Positions 1-5,576 of a DNA stretch of 13,288 bases are shown here, piece by piece (positions within the stretch are counted from its first letter, which is position 1; each line of letters opens with the position of its first letter). The stretch is from assembly GCA_002440825.1 (NCBI GenBank), contig DJVH01000086.1, positions 1-13,288 on the forward strand, given 5' to 3'. The notes under the pieces were generated by a model. The model made no database searches. It had not been told where the DNA came from and saw only the letters and a list, made by a program, of their open reading frames with translations. A program made the translations under genes and the position numbers. This DNA comes from Bacteriovoracaceae bacterium UBA6261 (GTDB lineage Bacteria > Bdellovibrionota > Bacteriovoracia > Bacteriovoracales > Bacteriovoracaceae).

Positions 1-26
1 AAGGCCCTCTTTCGAGGGCCTTTTTT
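1..26. terminator. Bidirectional rho-independent terminator
   Basis: Nine-base arms AAGGCCCTC (1-9) and GAGGGCCTT (14-22) enclose a TTTC loop, and T21-T26 follow on the plus strand. On the plus strand it would end a gene lying left of the window. On the minus strand it begins two bases past the stop codon of the deacetylase gene and probably ends that transcript as well. The minus-strand U-tract would fall outside the window, so termination in that direction is less certain. Confidence 0.85.
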
Positions 27-816
27 ATTTCCAGTCTTCGTGTAAATTTGATTTCCATTCTACATCGTTGAGCGTGCCGAATGTGTACCCTCGATCTTCC
101 AGTTCAGGAATAAGTTTTGCCAGAAGTTGATAGGACTTTGTCGTCAGATCGTGCATGAGAACGACGCCGCCTTTTTTCTGATTAATCTCGTACAAGTAAC
201 CTTTCAGGCACTCATCAACAGAAACTTTCTTTGCCCAGCAGTCCCAGTCTGCTGCCTGAACCAGTTTTCCATTTCGGTATTCCATTTCTCCACCGATATC
301 CCATAAGACAGGGCCGATATAATCGCGTCCAATAGGATCTTCATTGAGGAAATCAGCATATTTTTGTGCCCAGGCCGCTTCAGGGGCGCGGTAGTAAAAA
401 TGCGGACCGTTTGTCATATAGGGACCGATAACAGTGTGAGCATCGAGCACTTCGCTTTTCACTTTATCTTTCCACATAATGGGATCAAGATTTTTTAAAG
501 CGAAATGGGTCATCGAATGGTTTCCTATAACGTGACCTTCGGCAACTGCACGTGCAACCACATCCGGGCGTCTCTGCACATTTGATCCAATGACAAAAAA
601 GTTTGCTTTGATTTCGTATTCAGCTAGAAGATCAAGAAATCTGCTGGTCACCGGATTTGGACCGTCGTCAAATGTGAGAATAATCTTTTTATGACCGACA
701 TAAATATCATCCAGCTGATGGTGGGAGAAATCTTTTGGTTTCAATGGAATAGTGATCGAATGGGCAAAAGCATTGTTTACAAGTAAAAGCAAAAGGACAG
801 AAGCTAATTTTTTCAT
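25..816 (-). CDS. Exported polysaccharide deacetylase (NodB/CE4 fold)
   Basis: A 263-aa metal-dependent deacetylase that should remove N- or O-acetyl groups from a cell-wall or exopolysaccharide substrate outside the cytoplasm. Residues 1-18 form a signal peptide (KK, a leucine-rich core, then AFA as the likely cleavage site). The NodB motifs follow in order. TFDDGP at 48-53 holds the catalytic base and metal aspartate, HSMTH at 100-104 holds the metal histidines, RAPE at 143-146 and LWD at 171-173 are motifs 3 and 4, and LMHD at 220-223 is motif 5 with the catalytic histidine. The start is supported by AGGAG about 8 bases upstream. The gene is monocistronic, diverges from the methyltransferase gene and runs into the terminator at the window's left edge. 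The family assignment is firm, but the substrate cannot be told (peptidoglycan, chitin-like or biofilm polymer). An inverted repeat may hide its ribosome binding site. Confidence 0.93.
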   Translation of the reverse strand: MKKLASVLLLLLVNNAFAHSITIPLKPKDFSHHQLDDIYVGHKKIILTFDDGPNPVTSRFLDLLAEYEIKANFFVIGSNVQRRPDVVARAVAEGHVIGNHSMTHFALKNLDPIMWKDKVKSEVLDAHTVIGPYMTNGPHFYYRAPEAAWAQKYADFLNEDPIGRDYIGPVLWDIGGEMEYRNGKLVQAADWDCWAKKVSVDECLKGYLYEINQKKGGVVLMHDLTTKSYQLLAKLIPELEDRGYTFGTLNDVEWKSNLHEDWK

Positions 817-822
817 TGAGAT

Positions 823-843
823 CTCCTGGCTAAAAATCAGGAG
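823..843 (-). promoter_or_regulatory. Hairpin covering the deacetylase ribosome binding site
   Basis: CTCCTG (823-828) and CAGGAG (838-843) are perfect inverted repeats around a 9-base loop. In the minus-strand mRNA the arm nearest the start codon (complement of 823-828) carries the AGGAG of the Shine-Dalgarno, and the other arm is its exact complement. The fold would hide the site in a 6-bp stem and could damp translation. This is seen in sequence only; the stem is short and the regulatory role is an inference. Confidence 0.35.
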
Positions 844-909
844 TATGATTACCTGAAGTTTTTTTATTTTGCTCTTACAAAAGTATTAAACGCTGTAAAA
901 AAATCAATG

Positions 910-915
910 TATAAT
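910..915 (+). promoter_or_regulatory. Likely -10 box for the methyltransferase gene
   Basis: A perfect TATAAT lies one base past an upstream in-frame ATG (907). The best -35 at the right distance is TTAAAC (886-891, spacing 18), a weak 3/6 match. If this -10 is used, transcription starts near 922, so the ATG at 907 cannot be the translation start and the ATG at 946 becomes the first available one. Confidence 0.4.
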
Positions 916-945
916 ATTGGCAGTAGCAACCCATATATTTTTGTT

Positions 946-1644
946 ATGAAAAGTACACACGGATTTAATTATCAGTTAAAGCAAATGTCGGTTCTTGGTT
1001 TTGAGATCACGACTATCCGCGATCTGGATGAAAGTATTGATACCCTTTGCTCATTTTTTGGAGAAGAGGATCAGGACAATTCATTGGCAGAAGAATATTG
1101 CCCGTATTTCGGCGTTCTCTGGGAGGCCGGAGTAGGACTGTCGCAATTTCTTTCAGGGATGGATTTAAAAGGAAAACGAGTGTTAGAAATCGGCTGCGGT
1201 CTTGCGCTCCCGTCATTTGTCGTCACTCAAAATGGCGGAGACATTATTGCCACTGATTTTCACGCCGACGTTCCTCTTTTCCTGGAACACAATCAAAAAC
1301 AAAACGGCGTCATTTTCAAATACAGAGTCATGAACTGGCGCAACGAAATAGAACGCACCAAAAATGATCTTGGCCTTTTTGATCTGGTTATCGGCTCGGA
1401 CATTCTCTACGAAAGCCAGCACCCGATGCAGGTGGCGAAAGCCTTGATTGCTTTTTTAAATCCCGGTGGGAAAATCATTCTCGCTGATCCTGGACGCGCT
1501 TATATCCAGAAATTTATCACCAGTATGAATGAGTTGGGCTATAAGGAAAAATTTTCAACCGAAAAAGTAGCCGCTCATCTCACGCCAAAGAATAAAGATC
1601 GGGAAATTTTTATTTTTGAGTTCGGAAATTTTTCCCCAGCGTGA
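946..1644 (+). CDS. Class I SAM methyltransferase, family-16 (METTL-like) type
   Basis: A predicted 232-aa soluble S-adenosylmethionine-dependent methyltransferase. The glycine-rich SAM loop VLEIGCG is at 79-85 and the acidic residue ending strand 2 is D104 in ATDFH. The post-II segment GSDILYE contains D152-I-L-Y155, the DxxY signature of the METTL21/ETF-beta lysine methyltransferase group. PYFGVLWEAG near 53-62 matches the usual segment before the SAM loop. By family analogy the substrate is more likely a protein lysine than DNA or a small molecule; bacterial relatives are known to methylate electron-transfer flavoprotein beta. No Shine-Dalgarno precedes any of the candidate starts. I chose the ATG at 946 because a TATAAT overlaps the region right after the alternative ATG at 907, which would add 13 residues. 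An ATG at 985 is also possible. It is alone on its strand here. Confidence 0.82.
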   Translation: MKSTHGFNYQLKQMSVLGFEITTIRDLDESIDTLCSFFGEEDQDNSLAEEYCPYFGVLWEAGVGLSQFLSGMDLKGKRVLEIGCGLALPSFVVTQNGGDIIATDFHADVPLFLEHNQKQNGVIFKYRVMNWRNEIERTKNDLGLFDLVIGSDILYESQHPMQVAKALIAFLNPGGKIILADPGRAYIQKFITSMNELGYKEKFSTEKVAAHLTPKNKDREIFIFEFGNFSPA

Positions 1645-1700
1645 GTGCAAAAAAGTCTCAACAGCCCAGTTTTTCCTACGAAATTTTAATTGGTTTTGAA

Positions 1701-1717
1701 CCGGCACGAAGGCTGCA
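1701..1717 (+). promoter_or_regulatory. Sigma-54-like -24/-12 promoter
   Basis: The stretch reads CCGGCACG, four bases, then CTGCA. The invariant GG (1703-1704) and GC (1715-1716) are exactly ten bases apart, as RpoN promoters require, and GGCACG is a full match to the -24 element. The only deviations are C for T before the GG and C for the first T of TTGC. The predicted start is about 12 bases beyond the GC, near 1728. A TATAAT at 1723-1728 is an alternative sigma-70 element but has no -35 at proper spacing. Confidence 0.4.
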
Positions 1718-1727
1718 ATATCTATAA

Positions 1728-1834
1728 TCAGAGACGCAAGATCGAATCCGGATTATTGCTCCGGAATTGATACAGAATTTATTTTTTGTTCTCTATAAAA
1801 GCAGTAAGAAGCCACCTTTGCGGGTGGCTTTTTT
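1728..1834 (+). ncRNA. Candidate small RNA of about 107 nt
   Basis: No protein gene covers this stretch on either strand. A transcript starting at the predicted sigma-54 site would carry a long stem-loop at 1741-1771. Its arms are ATCGAATCCGGA and TCCGGAATTGAT, 12 bases each, with one A-A mismatch and one G-U pair, around a 7-base loop. An AU-rich single-stranded stretch follows, then a textbook terminator. Promoter, structured 5' half, AU-rich linker and terminator with U-tail are the usual layout of an Hfq-type regulatory RNA. It could instead be the long 3' untranslated region of the methyltransferase mRNA, whose stop codon is at 1644. I do not recognise a known RNA family. Confidence 0.35.
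1809..1834 (+). terminator. Rho-independent terminator
   Basis: Arms AAGCCACC (1809-1816) and GGTGGCTT (1823-1830) close a 6-base loop, and the Ts continue to 1834, then GTTTT. It is strong on the plus strand, for the methyltransferase mRNA or the small RNA candidate. On the minus strand, a few bases past the M24 gene's stop codon, the tail reads TTCTTA and would work less well. Confidence 0.85.
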
Positions 1835-1837
1835 GTT

Positions 1838-2488
1838 TTAAATCAACAGATCTTCAAAAAAAGCACCCAATCCGTTTTTTTCATCCAGTAAATGAATTTC
1901 CAGCACCCACAAATGTGGCAAAGGACATGTTTCAATTTCGCCTAATTTTCCTTTGAAATGAAGAGCGTGAGGAAAATCACCGAGTCTGTGGCCATACATT
2001 CTGGTGTTGAGAGTGAAACCTAATTTTTTAGCTTCTCTGGATGCAAAGTTATAGAGTTCATTGCCGGAGAGTTGTTTTTCTCTCCACGCCTGCTGGGTTT
2101 TTTGAAAAACACATTTCGATGCATTTTTTAAATGCTCATGAATTTCATCATCGCCCACGAAGAAAGTTTCACCGTAATCACCTTCGTGATTATAAAACAC
2201 CGGACCAATGTCGATAAAAAAGACATCATTTTTTTGCAACACAATTCCTTCATCGGAAAGATCGCGGAAACTTTTTGTGGTGTTTTTGTTCATGCGGAAT
2301 TTGGTGGGATGCCAGAATTTTTCAACGCCCATCAAAGCGAGCTCTTCTTGAAGAATAGAGTGGCCGTCATGTTCGGTCATCCCGGGAACAATCCGGACTG
2401 CCGTTTTTTGAACTGCTGTAATCGTCTTCTCGCGCGCTTTTAGATAAAGCTCGAGATTGAAATTCGGTCCGACATTTTCCAGGCTCAT
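1838..2488 (-). CDS. M24-family metallopeptidase-fold protein (Xaa-Pro aminopeptidase-like)
   Basis: A 216-aa protein with the pita-bread fold of methionine aminopeptidase and aminopeptidase P. All five expected metal ligands can be placed: D93 in FIDIGP, D104 in EGDYGETF, H167 in GHRLG, E197 in VLEIHL and E212 in FFEDLL. H174 or H177 (DFPHALH) would be the second catalytic-pocket histidine. Known relatives hydrolyse an N-terminal residue from peptides using two metal ions. This protein is shorter than aminopeptidase P and lacks its N-terminal creatinase-like domain, so it is a bare catalytic domain. Its ATG overlaps the stop codon of the 95-aa gene (ATGA). No Shine-Dalgarno precedes it, so translation probably depends on coupling to that gene. 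The family is clear; the substrate is unknown, and a housekeeping Map role is not supported. Confidence 0.85.
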   Translation of the reverse strand: MSLENVGPNFNLELYLKAREKTITAVQKTAVRIVPGMTEHDGHSILQEELALMGVEKFWHPTKFRMNKNTTKSFRDLSDEGIVLQKNDVFFIDIGPVFYNHEGDYGETFFVGDDEIHEHLKNASKCVFQKTQQAWREKQLSGNELYNFASREAKKLGFTLNTRMYGHRLGDFPHALHFKGKLGEIETCPLPHLWVLEIHLLDEKNGLGAFFEDLLI

Positions 2489-2772
2489 GATTTTTTAGGA
2501 GGGCAGATGGCGCATCCAAAGTCGTCGCCGAACTCATCGTTGTGGGAAGTGATTTCTTCGTCTAAACTTTTTTTATGCTCAGCAATTTCTTCATGGGTGG
2601 CGCCAAGCGAGCCAATCAATGTTTCAGAAAGTCCCGGAGCAATGATTTCTATATCCAGACCTTCTTCCTCCATCATCGCGGCAAAAGAGTAGGCATCCTG
2701 GATTTTATCCATGGTCGTTTCCATCAAGGTGGACCCCGAAAGATTATCAATGACTCGAACTAGGTTTGACAT
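2485..2772 (-). CDS. Conserved-looking 95-aa protein of unknown function with C-terminal CxxC
   Basis: I do not recognise a family. The protein is acidic and soluble with no signal peptide or membrane segment. Residues 1-55 read like alternating strand and helix (LVRVIDNL, DAYSFAAMMEEEGLDIEIIAPG), and 58-80 is a charged helix (THEEIAEHKKSLDEEI). The end carries DFGCAICPP with C87 and C90 as a CxxC pair, suited to a metal or redox role, although one pair alone is not a full zinc site. It overlaps the M24 metallopeptidase gene by four bases, so the two are made together. No Shine-Dalgarno precedes the ATG. A weak promoter (TTTTCA, 17 bases, TACTCT) ends six bases from it, so the mRNA may be leaderless. 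The coding call rests on the sensible protein composition and the stop/start overlap. Confidence 0.72.
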   Translation of the reverse strand: MSNLVRVIDNLSGSTLMETTMDKIQDAYSFAAMMEEEGLDIEIIAPGLSETLIGSLGATHEEIAEHKKSLDEEITSHNDEFGDDFGCAICPPKKS

Positions 2773-2794
2773 TGTTTAAGAGTACCAACAAAAT
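2766..2794 (+). promoter_or_regulatory. Sigma-70-type promoter giving a leaderless receiver mRNA
   Basis: A perfect TTGACA (2766-2771), a 17-base spacer, then CAAAAT (2789-2794, 4/6 to TATAAT). Six bases later is the ATG at 2801, just where transcription should begin. No Shine-Dalgarno precedes that ATG, which fits a leaderless mRNA. The -35 lies inside the start region of the divergent 95-aa gene, so RNA polymerase bound for one gene probably blocks the other. Confidence 0.55.
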
Positions 2795-2807
2795 GGTCCT
2801 ATGAAAA
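2779..2807 (-). promoter_or_regulatory. Weak divergent promoter for the 95-aa/M24 pair
   Basis: On the minus strand TTTTCA (2807-2802, 4/6), a 17-base spacer and TACTCT (2784-2779, 3/6) precede the ATG at 2772 by six bases. The spacing is ideal but the hexamers are poor. It interlocks with the plus-strand promoter at 2766-2794. Only 28 bp separate the two start codons, so the promoters must overlap if both exist. Confidence 0.2.
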
Positions 2808-3133
2808 AAGTTTTTTACGTGGATAAAGGGGATTTCCTCCGTAAAACCATGGAACTTGCCCTTAAACAGAAGGGCGCCGACATCTACACCGTTGAAACAA
2901 TGGAAAATAATTTCTATCTTCTGGATGATTTATTGCCTGACGTAATTGTTTTTGATGTTAAAACGGTTGGAAATCAGCTTGAGAATCTTCGTCCCTACGC
3001 TCAAAAGGCCGTTCTGGTTGGAGTGGGCGATGAAACTGACCGCACTTCCGTTTCAGACCTGGTTCGCCTTTTTTTGGTTAAACCTCTTGAGGCGAAGACT
3101 CTCGCCAGCAGCATTCTCAGCTTAGTTGACTAG
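2801..3133 (+). CDS. Atypical single-domain response-regulator receiver
   Basis: A 110-aa stand-alone receiver-like domain with no output domain, probably a cytoplasmic switch or phosphate sink acting by protein contact. VFYVD at 4-8 is strand 1, VIVFDVK at 48-54 places the phospho-acceptor at D52, and FLVKPLE at 91-97 carries the conserved K94-P95. The second acidic residue of the usual strand-1 DD pair is replaced by K9, which should weaken magnesium binding. The T/S switch position is not obvious (VLVGVGD at 71-77). It is slightly shorter than the usual 120 residues. It may therefore be a degenerate receiver that does not use classic phosphorylation. The start is chosen because the promoter's expected +1 falls on this ATG. 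No terminator separates it from the downstream operon, so some read-through is possible. Confidence 0.75.
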   Translation: MKKVFYVDKGDFLRKTMELALKQKGADIYTVETMENNFYLLDDLLPDVIVFDVKTVGNQLENLRPYAQKAVLVGVGDETDRTSVSDLVRLFLVKPLEAKTLASSILSLVD

Positions 3134-3162
3134 TTCGCTGGGAAGCTAAAATTTTCCGCCTG

Positions 3163-3189
3163 TTGCGAAACCTGATCTCACCCTAAAAT
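3163..3189 (+). promoter_or_regulatory. Promoter for the lux-like operon, leaderless geometry
   Basis: TTGCGA (3163-3168, 4/6), a short 15-base spacer and TAAAAT (3184-3189, 5/6) end six bases before the ATG of the MFS gene at 3196. This is the same -10 to ATG distance as for the receiver gene. No Shine-Dalgarno lies before that ATG. The -35 spacing is not ideal, so an activator may be needed. Confidence 0.4.
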
Positions 3190-3195
3190 AAATTT

Positions 3196-4422
3196 ATGGG
3201 TGCAATCAACTTCGAAATTCTTAAAGACAAAAATGCTCTTCGTATTTTTCTATCACTTCTTGTATCGACCATCTGTGAAAAAATGATGTCCATCGGTCTC
3301 GTATGGTATTTCACTAAAAATTTTTCGATCAATGTGGTGCCATGGTTTCTTACGGTGAGTTTTCTTCCGCATTTATTCATGGCCTTTTATTCAACCAACA
3401 TTATCAATCGTCTGGGGCCTCTTCGCACTGTGATCTCATCTTCTTTTTTCAGAGCTGCGGTTTTGCTTTTCCTTTACGGTGCCTTTTTTGTGACGGACTT
3501 AAGAGACAATGCACTTCTGAGCGGACTTTTTATTGCGGGCTTTTTGATCGGTGTCGGATCGAGTCTATTCAATCCTGCTATACTGACCCTTCCGCCACAG
3601 TTAGTGGCCTCTGATAAAATTGTCGGTCTGAACGCTTTGATTGATTCAAGCATGTCGATCTCTACAATCATGGGAGCGACGTTTGCTATTTTTCTTCTCA
3701 ATCTTGTCAGTCTGAAAACGTTGATTCTTGTCAATGCCATCAGTTTTTTAATCAGTGGACTTTTGCAAACTGGTCTGCAGACGCGTTCTTCATTAAGCGA
3801 TAGTGGTGAAGATAACCCTCCACCGATTACACCCAAAACTGTTTTGAAAAAATACCCGGATATTGCCCGGATGCTGGGAAGTTTTTTGTTTTTGAATCTG
3901 GTTTTCACTCCCATTCTCGTCATGATTCCCTGGTATGTTGAAAAAATGTATATGGGAGATTCAGCTTCGTTGGCGACAATTGAAGGCTGTATGGGCCTGG
4001 GGGCATTTCTCACAGGCATTTTTATGTCTCTTGCCAATTTTCAACTGGAAGGAGAAAAGCGAATCAATATGATCGCGCTGGTTTCTTTTTTCTTCGGAGT
4101 TTTCTTTCTTTTTTTCTCTTTCTCTCAACACACATGGCAGGGGGCAGCTGTTCTTTTCTGCATAGGTGTTCTTTCGACTTTTCTCAATATTCAAGTCCTC
4201 ACGTATTTTCAAACGGCGCTGCCGGAAGAAGAAATTCCGGCGATCATGACAGCCGTCAATATCATCAGCGCGGCTTCTGTGCCGTTGTCATTGAGTTTTT
4301 CAGGACTCATATTCCCACACGTTTATATACCAACCTTCGCGAAACTCAGCGGGGGCATTGTGCTGGTTATTGCACTACTTATGCCTAAAATTTTAAAAGG
4401 ATCATCATGGAAATCGGCGTAG
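3196..4422 (+). CDS. Major facilitator superfamily exporter (MFS_3/EntS-MefA-like)
   Basis: A 408-aa inner-membrane transporter, likely a proton-coupled efflux pump. The hydrophobic profile shows about ten to twelve membrane segments, in two halves split by a polar loop at about 193-225 (RSSLSDSGEDNPPP). The short loop NIINRLGPLRTV (68-79) matches the conserved MFS loop between helices 2 and 3. FNPAILTLPPQLV (125-137) with LNALIDSS (145-152) resembles the helix 4-5 region of the enterobactin and macrolide exporter group. As first gene of the operon it probably exports the product of the enzymes behind it, though it could also import a precursor. Its stop codon lies 16 bases inside the next gene. 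The start follows the predicted leaderless promoter, and no alternative ATG occurs before residue 30. Confidence 0.85.
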   Translation: MGAINFEILKDKNALRIFLSLLVSTICEKMMSIGLVWYFTKNFSINVVPWFLTVSFLPHLFMAFYSTNIINRLGPLRTVISSSFFRAAVLLFLYGAFFVTDLRDNALLSGLFIAGFLIGVGSSLFNPAILTLPPQLVASDKIVGLNALIDSSMSISTIMGATFAIFLLNLVSLKTLILVNAISFLISGLLQTGLQTRSSLSDSGEDNPPPITPKTVLKKYPDIARMLGSFLFLNLVFTPILVMIPWYVEKMYMGDSASLATIEGCMGLGAFLTGIFMSLANFQLEGEKRINMIALVSFFFGVFFLFFSFSQHTWQGAAVLFCIGVLSTFLNIQVLTYFQTALPEEEIPAIMTAVNIISAASVPLSLSFSGLIFPHVYIPTFAKLSGGIVLVIALLMPKILKGSSWKSA

Positions 4423-5576
4423 ACATTAAAATTCAGGAAGCAGATTCAGGCGATGTTGATGAAATTATCAACCTGTATCGTGCAGTCTATGGAAGAAAAT
4501 ATCCAATCTCATACGGTACAGATGCCGATCTGCTGTTAAAAGCAATTCAGGATAATGAATCACATATGGTTCTCGTCGCCCGCGACGTCATGAACAGAGT
4601 GATTGGCGGTTGTCTGATCGTCGAGATTGATTCATTCAATAAAATCGGAAAACTCGTAGGGCTTGTTGTCCATCCCAATTATCAGCGCCATAAAATCGGA
4701 AATGGTCTTGTTTCTCACGTCAGTGATTTTTTTCTGAGCAAAGATGAAAGATTGAATTCTCTTTATGCGACCACCAGAACAATCACTGTCGGTCCACAAA
4801 TGATCTTTATCAAAAATGGCTATCTGCCGCTGGGGATTTTTCCCAACGCTCATAGACTCCATCAGTACGAGACGGTCACGCTTTTTGCAAAACACCGCGA
4901 CTGCATTCTGGAGAAAAGAAAGCCGATTGATATTCTTTCTCCAAAGCTTATGCCTCTTTACAATATTCTCCAGAATCTCAATCCCGGAATTTCTATTCCT
5001 AAAACCGATGAAGAGAAACCTATTGTTGTGCCGGAGGGAAAGGATGACTGGAGTTTTGAAATTATCCGCGCTCCTCATTATGTTTATCGAAAATTCCTGG
5101 AGAAATTTCCTGATCCAGCAGACCGCTTTTTTCCTTTCCATACTCCCAACATGATCATCTCAGAAAAAAAAGGACGAATGGATATTTTCGCTTATTTCAG
5201 CAAGCGCGATGGTTACTGCACACTCATCAAGGCCACGCATCCCATTTCAGAGCTTCACGGGCGGCTTACGAGTCTTTATATGCTTCTTGATGATATCGGT
5301 GTGTCTTATATTGAAGTTCTTGTGAATGTGAAGCACGCTCCTTTAATCGATACACTTCTTGGAGGACAGTTTGTTCCTTCAGCGATTTATCCGGCAATGA
5401 GAGAAGTGAATAAAAATTTTGAAGACTACATTGTCATGAGCAGAACAATGGAGCCGCTGAACTTCAAAGGAATGGCCGTGGTTGCTCCTTTTAAACCTTT
5501 TATTGATCAATATGTTGATGCCTGGAAACAGATCAACTTAGATACGATCGAGGTCATTTATGGTCCAAAAGCTTAG
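4407..5576 (+). CDS. GNAT-family acyltransferase with extra C-terminal domain
   Basis: A 389-aa cytoplasmic protein, more than twice a minimal GNAT. Residues 7-165 are the GNAT fold: a start IKIQEADSGDVDEIINLYRA, a central strand VGLVVHPNYQ (84-93) and the acyl-CoA loop QRHKIGNGL (93-101). The loop's first glycine in the QxxGxG/A pattern is K96, while G98 and G100 remain. IFIKNGYLPLGIFPN (133-147) is the usual closing motif (FxxxGF-like). Residues about 210-389 have alternating strands and helices ending in a pattern (DTLLGGQFVPSAIYPA, then DYIVMSR) that looks like a worn second GNAT copy. That reading is an inference. AAGGA sits five bases before the ATG, and both ends overlap their neighbours by 16-17 bases. 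It probably transfers an acyl group to an amine or hydroxyl in the pathway built by the LuxE/LuxC enzymes. Confidence 0.75.
   Translation: MEIGVDIKIQEADSGDVDEIINLYRAVYGRKYPISYGTDADLLLKAIQDNESHMVLVARDVMNRVIGGCLIVEIDSFNKIGKLVGLVVHPNYQRHKIGNGLVSHVSDFFLSKDERLNSLYATTRTITVGPQMIFIKNGYLPLGIFPNAHRLHQYETVTLFAKHRDCILEKRKPIDILSPKLMPLYNILQNLNPGISIPKTDEEKPIVVPEGKDDWSFEIIRAPHYVYRKFLEKFPDPADRFFPFHTPNMIISEKKGRMDIFAYFSKRDGYCTLIKATHPISELHGRLTSLYMLLDDIGVSYIEVLVNVKHAPLIDTLLGGQFVPSAIYPAMREVNKNFEDYIVMSRTMEPLNFKGMAVVAPFKPFIDQYVDAWKQINLDTIEVIYGPKA

Noticed and set aside
1723..1728. A perfect TATAAT as a sigma-70 promoter for the small RNA candidate.
   Set aside because: The nearest -35-like TTGAAC is 21 bases away, too far, and there is no extended -10. 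The sigma-54 element fits better, although the TATAAT cannot be fully excluded.
2507..2692. A plus-strand 61-aa ORF with a perfect AGGAGG (2497-2502) four bases before its ATG.
   Set aside because: It lies wholly antisense to the 95-aa gene. The AGGAGG is simply the complement of that gene's Pro-Pro codons, and the translation is serine-rich with no recognisable pattern.
3474..4037. A 187-aa minus-strand open frame opposite the MFS gene.
   Set aside because: It is fully antisense to a gene with clear MFS features, and its product is basic and patternless, as expected for a complement of membrane-protein codons.
4632..5141. A 169-aa minus-strand open frame opposite the GNAT gene.
   Set aside because: It has no plausible start signal or motif and is entirely covered by the GNAT-type gene.
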